DNA from: Gammaproteobacteria bacterium
GTDB lineage: Bacteria; Pseudomonadota; Gammaproteobacteria; Xanthomonadales; SZUA-36
Assembly (NCBI GenBank): GCA_030428105.1
Contig: JAUIBE010000002.1
Location: 124,001 to 188,000, forward strand
Direction: 5' to 3'
Length of the DNA stretch: 64,000 bases
In this document: positions 44,947 through 52,310 of the stretch, one piece after another
How the letters are laid out: each line of letters starts with the position of its first letter
Numbering within the stretch: the first letter of the stretch is position 1
The notes under the pieces: model-generated
Databases searched by the model: none
What the model was told of the DNA's origin: nothing
The model's input: only the letters and a program-made list of their open reading frames with translations
Translations under genes and position numbers: made by a program

Positions 44947-46184
44947 TCCGCTGCCTGCAAATCCTGCTCCTGGCTGGCGCCTTTTCCGCCAATGCCGTTG
45001 CCCAGGGGGTGACAGACGATGAGATCGTCATTGGCATGTCGGCCGCCTTCACCGGCCACTCGCGGGCCCTGGGCATAGAGCTCTACCGCGGCTCGCAGGC
45101 CTACCTCGACACCGTCAACGCCCGCGGCGGCGTGCACGGCCGGCAGGTGGTGCTGAAAGCCTACGACGATGGCTACGACCCGCCGCGCGCCATCGCCAAT
45201 ACCATCCAGTTGCTGGAAGAGGACGAGGTTTTCGTGCTGTTCAACTATGTCGGCACGCCCACGGTCACCCGGGTTCTTCCGCTGCTGCGCCAGTTCAGCG
45301 TCAATGACGTTTACCTGTTCTTCCCCTTCACCGGCGCTGAACCGCATCGCCAGCAACCCTACTCGGACTACGTGTTTAACCTGCGCGCCTCGTATTTCAA
45401 TGAAACCGAGGGGCTGGCGCGCAACTTCATCGACATCGGGCGTTCGCAGATCGCGGTGTTTTACCAGGCCGATGCCTATGGCCGCAGCGGTTGGGAAGGG
45501 GTGCGTAACGCACTCGCGCGCGCCGGCCTCAAGATGCACAGCGAGGCCAGCTACCACAGGGGCGCCGGCTTCAACGACGATTTCAGCCAGCAGGTCGACA
45601 TCCTGCGTCAATCCAACCCGCAAGCGATTATCTCGGTGTGCTCCTACGAGGCTTGCGCTGGCCTGATCCGGGACGTGCGTGCCGCTGGCTGGGACGTACC
45701 CATTGCCAACCTTTCATTCGTCGCCAGCGAATCCATGCTGGCGCTGCTGGAAGCAGCCGAGCCCAGCGCCGGAGCCTACACCTCGAACCTGGTCAACGCC
45801 CAGGTAGTGCCCTCCTACGAGGAAACAGACCTGCCTGCAGTGCGTGAGTACCGACTGGCGATGGATCAATACGGCGACCAGCTTCCGCCCGCCGCCGTGG
45901 ATGGCGATTACCAACCCCTGCCCTACAGCTTTGTCGGGCTGGAGGGCTACCTCAACGCCCGCTTGATGGTGACCATCCTCGAACGCCTTGGTCCCGACCC
46001 CATCCGCGCCCGCATCCGCAACACGGTCGAGAACATGCGCAATATCGACCTCGGTTTTGACCAGCCGCTGAATTTTGGGCCCTACCGCCACCAGGCTTCC
46101 GAGGCGGTTTACTACACCACCCCGGTGGATGGTGTGTTCGTGCCCCTGGATGATTGGGATACCTGGAGCGTGGAATCGCGATGA
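44943..46184 (+). CDS. Periplasmic binding protein (LivK/type-1 fold), orphan of an ABC transporter
   Basis: 413 residues; signal peptide ends 'NAVAQG'. The branched-chain-amino-acid/amide receptor type-1 fold is clear: 'EIVIGMSAAFTGHSRALGIELYRGSQAYLDTVNARGGVHGR', 'LFNYVGTPTVTRVLPLL', 'FYQADAYGRSGWEGVRNALARAG'. No permease or ATPase gene is linked. Instead it starts in the stop of the antiporter gene and ends in the start of a HAMP-phosphatase gene, both by ATGA overlap. The likely role is ligand sensing for the downstream receptor rather than import. Ligand unknown. Confidence 0.85.
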   Translation: MIRCLQILLLAGAFSANAVAQGVTDDEIVIGMSAAFTGHSRALGIELYRGSQAYLDTVNARGGVHGRQVVLKAYDDGYDPPRAIANTIQLLEEDEVFVLFNYVGTPTVTRVLPLLRQFSVNDVYLFFPFTGAEPHRQQPYSDYVFNLRASYFNETEGLARNFIDIGRSQIAVFYQADAYGRSGWEGVRNALARAGLKMHSEASYHRGAGFNDDFSQQVDILRQSNPQAIISVCSYEACAGLIRDVRAAGWDVPIANLSFVASESMLALLEAAEPSAGAYTSNLVNAQVVPSYEETDLPAVREYRLAMDQYGDQLPPAAVDGDYQPLPYSFVGLEGYLNARLMVTILERLGPDPIRARIRNTVENMRNIDLGFDQPLNFGPYRHQASEAVYYTTPVDGVFVPLDDWDTWSVESR

Positions 46185-48127
46185 GGCTGTTCACCAAGAC
46201 ACTCATCCTGATCCTGATCCTGTTTGCGGGCACCGGCGCCGCGGTGTCCATTCTCTCTGCCCGCAGCCTGCATGATTCCTTGTCCTCGGAATTCCAGAGC
46301 AAAGGCCAGGCGATTGCCCAGGGCATCGCCGATTCCAGCACCGAGATCCTGTTGAACCGCAACCTGGCCACGATGCAGGCGGTTATCGACCAGTTCACCC
46401 AGATCCGCGGCGTGGCCTACGTGTTCGTATCCGACGCCGAGGGCGAGGTTGTGGCGCACACCTTCGTTCCCATTGTGCCCGCGGAAATGAACGCCCTGGT
46501 GCGGCCGTACGCGCACCACGGGACCATGGCCGGGCTAAGGACCACGCGGGTGGACGCCGGTGCACTGGGTTCGTTCATCCATGTTTCCGCGCCCATTCTT
46601 GCCGGGGTGGCGGGCAACGTTCACGTGGGCATGGACCTGGGATACATCGAGCAGCAAATCTGGGAAACCGTGCTCGACCAGCAGTTGCTGATGCTTGCGA
46701 TGTTCCTGATCGCCGTAGGCATTGCCTATATCGCCGTCAACCGGATCGTCCAGCCGATTACCCGGCTGGCGGGCTACACCCAGTCGCTTTCCGCCGAGGC
46801 CTTTGAATCGGGCCTGGATATTCCCGACGACATTCTCAGCCTGCCGCAGAAGCAACGCGGTGAGATCGGTGAACTGGCCGACTCCTTCATTTCCATGGAG
46901 CACATCCTGCAGCAGTACGTGTCCGACCTGAAGGACACCACCGCGGCCAAGCAGCGGATCGAGAGCGAGTTGAACATCGCCCACGAGATCCAGATGAGCA
47001 TGATCCCGAAGATCTTTCCGCCGTTCCCGGAACGGCGCGAGCTGGATCTGCACGCCAAGCTGATCTCGGCGCGCGAGGTGGGCGGCGACTTCTACGATTT
47101 CTATTTCATCGACGAGCGCCACCTGTGCTTCGCCATCGGTGACGTCTCCGGCAAGGGCGTACCGGCCTCGCTGTTCATGGCCCTGACCAAGACCCTGTTC
47201 CGCGCCACCGGCGGGCCGCGCAATTCCACCGCGCGCGGCATCCTTACGCACCTGAACAACGAAATCAGCCGTGACAACGCCTCGTGCATGTTTGTCACCG
47301 CGTTCTGTGGCGTGCTGGATACCGAAACCGGCGAGATCGAATTCTGCAACGCTGGCCACAACCCGCCGTTTGTCATTCTTCGGGGTGAGGTTTCTGAGCT
47401 GCCCGGAACCGGCGACGTGGCGCTGGGGGTGATGGAAGATTTCGAGTACCGCTCCGGCAGCCTGCGGCTGGCGCCCGGTGACCAGTTGGTGCTGTTTACC
47501 GATGGCATTACCGAGGCCATGAACGGTGACGATTCGTTCTATTCAGAATCACGTTTGAGCGCGCTGCTGCAAAAAGTGGAAGGCGAAAGCAGCCGCAACG
47601 TCATCCGCCACACCGTGGAAGACGTGCGCGAATTTGCCCAGGGCACACCGCAGTCGGATGACATCACCATGTTGGTGCTCGGCTACCGCGGCGCGAACGC
47701 CGAGAGCCATCCCACGCTGGCCGTGGAACTGGCCAACCGCAATACCGAACTGCAGCGATTCAACCGGCTGATGGAAGATTTCGGCGCCAAGCACGGCATT
47801 CCGGAAGAAACCCAGTTCCGCATTCGGCTGTCGCTGGATGAGATCCTTTCCAACGTCGTGCGCCATGGTTACGAGGACGAATCAGACCACGTGATTAACG
47901 TGATCGTGAGCTGGGATGGCCACGAGGTAACCATCGAGGTGCACGACGACGGCAAGCCGTTTAACCCGCTGGAAGCGCCCGAGGCTGACACCGAGAAGTC
48001 GCTGGAAGAGCGGGCCATTGGCGGGCTCGGCATCCACCTGGTGCGGACCATGATGGACGAGCTGGATTACCGCCGCGAAATTGACACCAACGTGCTGATC
48101 CTCAGGACCGGCCCGCGCGATGACTGA
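46181..48127 (+). CDS. HAMP-PP2C(SpoIIE)-HATPase membrane regulator (partner-switching)
   Basis: 648 residues from the ATG overlapping the binding-protein stop. TM1 (~8-28) and TM2 (~170-192) flank a periplasmic sensor domain of ~140 residues. A HAMP region and a short coiled coil (~192-285) follow. The PP2C/SpoIIE phosphatase has 'REVGGDFYDFYFIDERHLCFAIGDVSGKGVPASLFMAL' with the metal Asp residues, then 'FCNAGHNPPFV'. The C-terminal RsbW-like HATPase carries the N-box 'LDEILSNVVRHGYED' and 'DDGKPFNP...GGLGIHLV'. Such proteins dephosphorylate, and can rephosphorylate, a STAS antagonist, and the STAS gene follows. Kinase and phosphatase in one polypeptide is a less common arrangement. Confidence 0.88.
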   Translation: MRLFTKTLILILILFAGTGAAVSILSARSLHDSLSSEFQSKGQAIAQGIADSSTEILLNRNLATMQAVIDQFTQIRGVAYVFVSDAEGEVVAHTFVPIVPAEMNALVRPYAHHGTMAGLRTTRVDAGALGSFIHVSAPILAGVAGNVHVGMDLGYIEQQIWETVLDQQLLMLAMFLIAVGIAYIAVNRIVQPITRLAGYTQSLSAEAFESGLDIPDDILSLPQKQRGEIGELADSFISMEHILQQYVSDLKDTTAAKQRIESELNIAHEIQMSMIPKIFPPFPERRELDLHAKLISAREVGGDFYDFYFIDERHLCFAIGDVSGKGVPASLFMALTKTLFRATGGPRNSTARGILTHLNNEISRDNASCMFVTAFCGVLDTETGEIEFCNAGHNPPFVILRGEVSELPGTGDVALGVMEDFEYRSGSLRLAPGDQLVLFTDGITEAMNGDDSFYSESRLSALLQKVEGESSRNVIRHTVEDVREFAQGTPQSDDITMLVLGYRGANAESHPTLAVELANRNTELQRFNRLMEDFGAKHGIPEETQFRIRLSLDEILSNVVRHGYEDESDHVINVIVSWDGHEVTIEVHDDGKPFNPLEAPEADTEKSLEERAIGGLGIHLVRTMMDELDYRREIDTNVLILRTGPRDD

Positions 48128-48174
48128 CCTGGCGCGCATTTCACAAGAACAAGGAATTCGGGGAGAATAAACCG

Positions 48175-48507
48175 ATGGAAATTACCTTTACTGATGTCGG
48201 CCCGGTCAAAGTGGTTCGACTGGACGGCATGATCGACACCGTGACCGCCGCCGATGTGGAAGCGGCGTTAACCGGCCTGCTCTCCGATGGCGTCAACAAC
48301 ATGGTGCTGAATTTCGAGAAGCTCACCTACATCAACTCTATTGGCTTGCGGGTGATCCTGGTGGTGGCCAAGCAGCTCAAGCGCGTGGAAGGCCAATTGC
48401 AGATTTGCAGCCTCACCGACCCGGTGCAGGAAGTGTTCGACATTACCGGTTTCAGCGGCATCCTCAACGTGGTGGAAACCGAGGACCAGGCGCTGGCCGC
48501 GTTCTGA
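48175..48507 (+). CDS. STAS-domain anti-sigma factor antagonist
   Basis: 110-residue STAS protein. 'LTYINSIGLRVILVVAKQLK' contains the phosphorylatable Ser in the N-S-I-G-L-R loop of SpoIIAA/RsbV-type antagonists. It starts 47 bases after the phosphatase/kinase gene, behind GGGAGAATAAACC. It is the probable substrate of that protein: phosphorylated it would be inactive, dephosphorylated it would bind a target protein. The target (anti-sigma factor or other effector) is not encoded here. Confidence 0.9.
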   Translation: MEITFTDVGPVKVVRLDGMIDTVTAADVEAALTGLLSDGVNNMVLNFEKLTYINSIGLRVILVVAKQLKRVEGQLQICSLTDPVQEVFDITGFSGILNVVETEDQALAAF

Positions 48508-48516
48508 GCCTTCCGG

Positions 48517-49476
48517 CTAGTCTGCCGGCTGCGGATCCACCCAGTTCTTCGAGGTCTTTGGCGTCACCGTCACGATGGCGTTGGGGATCAACTCGACGAT
48601 GTCGTTCTGGATGGCCTTGCAACGCCGGTTTACCTCGTACAGCGGCATGTTGGCGTCGAATTCCAGGTTCATGTCCACGAATGACTTGCCCCCGGAGCGG
48701 CGTGAGCGCACGGCGTCGAACTGGTCGAAATCGTCGAAGTAGCGCGCCACCACGCGTAGCAACAGGAGTTGGTCACGCTCCGGTAACGCCCGGTCCATCA
48801 GGTCGGGCAGACTCTCACGCAGCAACTTGATGCCAATCGCAATCATGTAGCCAGCCGCGACGAAGGCGCCGAGGGCGTCCACCAGCGTGGCCGCCTTGGG
48901 GTCGGCCAGCCAGGTAGCAATCACCAGCACCACCACCACGATCAGCGACGCCATGGTCTTGACGATGCGCGCCTTGAGGTTGGCATCCAGGATGACGGAC
49001 TCTTCCTCCGCGTTGGCGCGCACGAAATCGCCGGCGCAGAAAAAATTCACCGTCAGGTTGTAGCTGGCCACCATCACCGCGAAGATCATGCCCGGCGTCG
49101 GTAAAGCGGCGGGCTGCGACAGGCGCCCAAGCGCGCTGCTCAGTGAGTAGGCCGCCGAAAAGAACAGGCCGCCGGCAATGATGATGGTGACGATGCGCTC
49201 GATCTTGCCGATGCCGTATTCAAACTCGACAAACTTGCCGCGGTGGTCGCGCAGCATGGTGATGAGCGAAATAATCTCGATGCTCAGCAGCAGGGAGCCA
49301 CGAAACACCTCGGTTAAAACGGTCAGCGAGCCGGAAAGCACCGCCGCCAGGAAGATGGCCAGCAGGGTGGAGGTATCCAGCAACGTGGCGCGCAACAATG
49401 CGCCTTCTTGCTGGCGCTGGCGCGGCGTCACCCCGCGTGCGCTGATAAACCGGGTGGTGATGCCCTCGGCGGCCAT
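48517..49476 (-). CDS. CDF-like membrane protein without canonical metal ligands
   Basis: 319 residues with six hydrophobic segments and a C-terminal cytoplasmic domain ('VNRRCKAIQNDIVELIPNAIVTVTPKT'), the cation diffusion facilitator plan. Compared with E. coli YiiP, the TM2 pair (D45/D49) aligns with 'TEVFRG' and the TM5 pair (H153/D157) with 'LKARIVK'. On this reading the Zn-site ligands are absent. It starts on the last base of the HlyD-type gene (shared A), so the two are coupled. It may carry another ion or have a non-transport role. Alignment by eye, no structure. Confidence 0.72.
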   Translation of the reverse strand: MAAEGITTRFISARGVTPRQRQQEGALLRATLLDTSTLLAIFLAAVLSGSLTVLTEVFRGSLLLSIEIISLITMLRDHRGKFVEFEYGIGKIERIVTIIIAGGLFFSAAYSLSSALGRLSQPAALPTPGMIFAVMVASYNLTVNFFCAGDFVRANAEEESVILDANLKARIVKTMASLIVVVVLVIATWLADPKAATLVDALGAFVAAGYMIAIGIKLLRESLPDLMDRALPERDQLLLLRVVARYFDDFDQFDAVRSRRSGGKSFVDMNLEFDANMPLYEVNRRCKAIQNDIVELIPNAIVTVTPKTSKNWVDPQPAD

Positions 49477-50723
49477 CAGCGGAACAGCGGCAGGAAGATC
49501 ATTTCAAACAGGTTGATGTCTTCGAACTCGGCGTAGGCGGTACGACCAATGCCGCAGGATTCACCCGGCAGCCCGGCGAGGTCTGGCGCTTCGATGCTAG
49601 CCAGCACCCTGCCCTTGCGGTGGCCGCGGTTTTCCACCTCGGCGGCGTAAACCCGCTGGTCTGAGCGCAACGCCGACGAGCCACGCACCAGGGTGACCGT
49701 GCCCTCGCGGTACTCAAATGAGCCGAACAGGCGCACGTTCACCTTCATGCCCGGCTCGATCAACTCGAGGGTGGCGTCATCCACCGCGATGTCCAGCATC
49801 AGCCTCGAACAGTCGACGAAGCTCAGCAGCGGGCTGCCCTCGTTAACCCAGGCGCCTGGCGCGGTGTAAACGTTCCACACCACCCGCCCCGGCGGCAGAA
49901 GCATGTCGGCGGAGGACGCCTTGGAATAGGCCTGCTCGGCACTTACCAGTTCGGCAGTGGTGGCCGCCAGCCGCCCGCGGCTTTCACCCAGCGCCTGCTC
50001 GATGCGCAGCACCTCCAGGTCCAGTTCCTGCACCGACTGGCGAGTGAGCAAAGCGCCGTCTGGCACGTTGACCTGGAACACCGACTTGCGGATCTCTTCC
50101 TGTTGCTGCTGAAGGCGGCTGATCTCCAGCTTGTTGCCGGAGAAGTCCGCTTGCGCGGCCTGGTACGCGGCATCAGCAGCCTCGTAATCGGCGCGCGAAA
50201 GCAGGCCGTCTTCGTGCAGGCGGGTGACGCGCTCCAGGTTGCTTTCCGCTTCGCGCAACGCGGACTGCAGTGCTACCGAGCGATCGCGGGTGGTTTGCAG
50301 CTGGCGCGCCACGTCGAGGTTGACCGCCTCGGTATAGGCGTACATTTCCGCGCGCCGCGCTTCCGCAACCGAGGTAACCATCTCCAGTTGCTGGATGAGG
50401 CGTGAAACCTCGGTTTCGCTGTAGGCCTTCATTGCCTCCAGTCGCGCCACCCGGCTGCTGTCTTCTTTTTCGTTGAACAGCGAAACCACGGCGCGGTCAG
50501 CAACCGCGACCGATCCGGGTATCACGTCGAGCGTGGTCACCGAACCGGATATGGGTGCGTTCAGGTCAAGAATCTGCGCGGTCGTCACCGCGTTGCGAAC
50601 GATCAGGCTGCGGGCGTGTGGCAGCACCAGCACGATCGGCAGGGTGAACACGGCCACCAGGAACCAGCGCCACGCGCGCTCGGTTCGCATCAGGCTTTTC
50701 AGGTATTCAATCGGGCTTTTCAT
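49476..50723 (-). CDS. HlyD-type membrane fusion protein
   Basis: 415 residues: one N-terminal membrane helix ('RWFLVAVFTLPIVLVLPHA') and a lipoyl-like half motif ('ILDLNAPISGSVTTLDVIPGSVAVADRAVV'). A long coiled-coil hairpin runs from ~95 to ~265, followed by the second lipoyl half and beta-barrel ('PPGRVVWNVYTAPGAWVNEGSPLLSFVDCSRLMLDIAV'). Such proteins connect an inner-membrane pump to an outer-membrane channel. The partner here is a CDF-like protein instead of an ABC or RND pump; whether they work together is inferred only from the 1-base overlap. Confidence 0.85.
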   Translation of the reverse strand: MKSPIEYLKSLMRTERAWRWFLVAVFTLPIVLVLPHARSLIVRNAVTTAQILDLNAPISGSVTTLDVIPGSVAVADRAVVSLFNEKEDSSRVARLEAMKAYSETEVSRLIQQLEMVTSVAEARRAEMYAYTEAVNLDVARQLQTTRDRSVALQSALREAESNLERVTRLHEDGLLSRADYEAADAAYQAAQADFSGNKLEISRLQQQQEEIRKSVFQVNVPDGALLTRQSVQELDLEVLRIEQALGESRGRLAATTAELVSAEQAYSKASSADMLLPPGRVVWNVYTAPGAWVNEGSPLLSFVDCSRLMLDIAVDDATLELIEPGMKVNVRLFGSFEYREGTVTLVRGSSALRSDQRVYAAEVENRGHRKGRVLASIEAPDLAGLPGESCGIGRTAYAEFEDINLFEMIFLPLFR

Positions 50724-50847
50724 GCGGCGGCGTAACCGTGCCAGCGCATCATTTCGGGCCTGCTTTGTCTTGTCATTGTTCCACCCTTACCCCCGGCTGT
50801 TTATTGTTTCACGCCAGGCCAAATATACCAACATGCCCACCAGGGAC

Positions 50848-50870
50848 GACAAGCTGCGGCTTGTCTTTTT
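50848..50870 (+). terminator. Intrinsic terminator with no plus-strand gene upstream
   Basis: 7-bp perfect stem GACAAGC / GCTTGTC, TGCG loop, then five T, on the plus strand in the gap between the divergent HlyD gene (start 50723) and the HNH gene (start 50990). It could end a short leader RNA or attenuate the HNH transcript. Confidence 0.6.
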
Positions 50871-50880
50871 GCGGAAAACC

Positions 50881-50924
50881 GGCTATATAGCCACAAGACT
50901 GCAATAAAAGCACAATATATTGTG
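50881..50924. promoter_or_regulatory. Two perfect palindromes upstream of the HNH gene
   Basis: GGCTATATAGCC (50881-50892, 12 bp) and CACAATATATTGTG (50911-50924, 14 bp) are both perfect dyads with AT-rich centres, 18 bases apart, 66-110 bases before the HNH start. They may be operator sites overlapping a promoter; TATATAG and AATATAT could serve as -10 elements. Confidence 0.4.
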
Positions 50925-50989
50925 GTCGACAGGCGTTCTGCCCCTGGTGTCCGGCAGGACGTTTCAGAAAGTGGGGACGCCGCTGCATA

Positions 50990-51607
50990 ATGATGGTGAT
51001 GGATCTTCAGCAGCAGGTTCTGAGAACCGATGTAGCGGGAATGCCGCTCGAGTGGATCGGCTACCAGGAAGCCGTGCGCCTGATCTCGCTCGACCAGGTA
51101 AGCTACTCCCTGGGCCGCACCCTGTACACCATCCATGGCGGCATCAACGCCATTTCCGGCGAGCAGAGCCTGGTGGAAGTCAACGCCATCATCGCCACCA
51201 CCGGCCAGCACCCCCACGAGCACCTTTTCTCCGAGCACTACACGCCGCCACTCAGCAACAAGGCGCTGTTCCGCCGCGACCAGTCGCTGTGCCTGTACTG
51301 CGGCGAGCAGTTTCCCAATTTCCTGTTGTCGCGTGACCATGTGAAGCCACTCAGCCAGGGCGGCCTCGACAAGTGGGTCAACGTGGTCACCGCCTGCAAG
51401 CGCTGCAACAACTACAAGGCCGGCCGCACCCCCGAACAGGCCGGCATGCAGTTGCTGGCGATCCCCTTCAAGCCGACCCATGCAGAATATGTTTACCTGC
51501 AGGGCCGCAAGATCCTCGCCGACCAGATGGAGTTCCTGCTGGCCCACTTCCCACGCAACAGTGTGTTACGCCAGCGCGTGGAGATGGGTGGCGAACTCTT
51601 GACCTGA
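50990..51607 (+). CDS. HNH endonuclease-family protein
   Basis: 205 residues. The His-Cys box is intact: 'CLYCGEQF', 'SRDHVKPLSQGGLDKWVNVVTACKRCNNYKAGR', giving two CxxC pairs for structural zinc and the DH..N..N catalytic pattern of HNH nucleases. The N-terminal ~95 residues ('MPLEWIGYQEAVRLISLDQVSYSLG') match a widely conserved stand-alone HNH protein of gammaproteobacteria, usually not linked to restriction or mobile elements. Target unknown. Second ATG at 50993 and further in-frame ATG at 50999 are alternative starts. Confidence 0.85.
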   Translation: MMVMDLQQQVLRTDVAGMPLEWIGYQEAVRLISLDQVSYSLGRTLYTIHGGINAISGEQSLVEVNAIIATTGQHPHEHLFSEHYTPPLSNKALFRRDQSLCLYCGEQFPNFLLSRDHVKPLSQGGLDKWVNVVTACKRCNNYKAGRTPEQAGMQLLAIPFKPTHAEYVYLQGRKILADQMEFLLAHFPRNSVLRQRVEMGGELLT

Positions 51608-51672
51608 TCCCGATAGCAAGCTCCTCCGCCATCCCGGAAACGCGGCTGGTGTAGAGCGCGTAACAGCGAAAT

Positions 51673-52200
51673 CGTCATCCCGGAATTTCGAATAGAAATA
51701 TCCGGGACCCACCGGCTGAATAGAAGCGTCACCTGAGTGGCACAGACGTGGCCGCCCCAACCAGGGGTTTCACCCGCGTGTCTGCTTGAATGGCCTCAAG
51801 GCGCATCCGAAGCTTTGCCTCTGACTCGCCTTGGCCTACCCGCCCAGCTCGTTGCGTTTTGTGGGCGCGGCCATACAGTGCGTCCTTGCACTGGATGGCC
51901 TAACCGGGCGTCCCTGCCCGGTTGCCCAGTCTCTACACTCCCTGAGCGGCATCCAAGCTTAAGGCCACGGGGTAAAACCCCTGGTTGGGTCGACCCACGT
52001 GGCGCATGCGTTGCAAGCCGCGGGACGGGGTGCTTCACCCGCGACCTTAAATTACAGGACGTAATTTAAGAGCCCCATGGACGGGTTTATGCGTGTCGCG
52101 GGGGGAGCACGCCTCCCGCGGCTCCACCTGTGCTACCCATGCAACGCTTCTATTCAGCCGGTGGGTCCCGGATAAGCCTACTCGGCTTTCCGGGATGACG
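51673..52200. repeat. Structured repeat element, copy 1 (MITE-like, perfect 30-bp terminal inverted repeats)
   Basis: No protein-coding gene lies between 51608 and 52310. The core 51699-52174 is bounded by 30-bp inverted repeats that are identical over their full length (51699-51728 and 52145-52174). Outside these, CGTCATCCCGGAA (51673) faces TTCCGGGATGACG (ends 52200). Inside are nested hairpins: 51757-51770 with 51975-51988 (14 bp), 51869-51900, 51902-51923, and 52030-52045 with 52095-52110 enclosing 52046-52070. A second copy lies at about 61534-62075 in the same orientation; the first 250 bases of the cores are about 97% identical by eye. The 80-110-residue open frames across it are low-complexity and not credible genes. 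Confidence 0.85.
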
Positions 52201-52273
52201 TAGTCGCTGTTGCGCGATCGGATAAAGCTACCCGCTTTTCCGGGATGACGATAGGCGGCATTCCGGGATGACG
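52190..52273. repeat. Three spaced copies of CCGGGATGACG
   Basis: CCGGGATGACG occurs at 52190, 52240 and 52263, the first forming the outer end of repeat copy 1. Each is preceded by TT. They look like repeated right ends left by serial insertion or REP-like units. The last lies 38 bases before the exonuclease start. Confidence 0.75.
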
Positions 52274-52310
52274 ATGGTTGAAAAAAACGGGGTTGTGGCA
52301 AAATGGCAGG

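Noticed and set aside
44943-46184. Branched-chain amino acid ABC transporter
   Set aside because: No livH/M/G/F-type genes are adjacent; only the binding protein is present, and it is coupled to signalling genes.
50990-51607. HNH gene as part of a restriction or homing system
   Set aside because: No methyltransferase, intron or phage gene nearby; the stand-alone HNH protein is widespread in this group of bacteria.
51737-52069. 110-codon frame inside repeat copy 1, with relatives in copy 2
   Set aside because: Frames are conserved only because the DNA repeat is; they are interrupted differently in the two copies and have no start signals.
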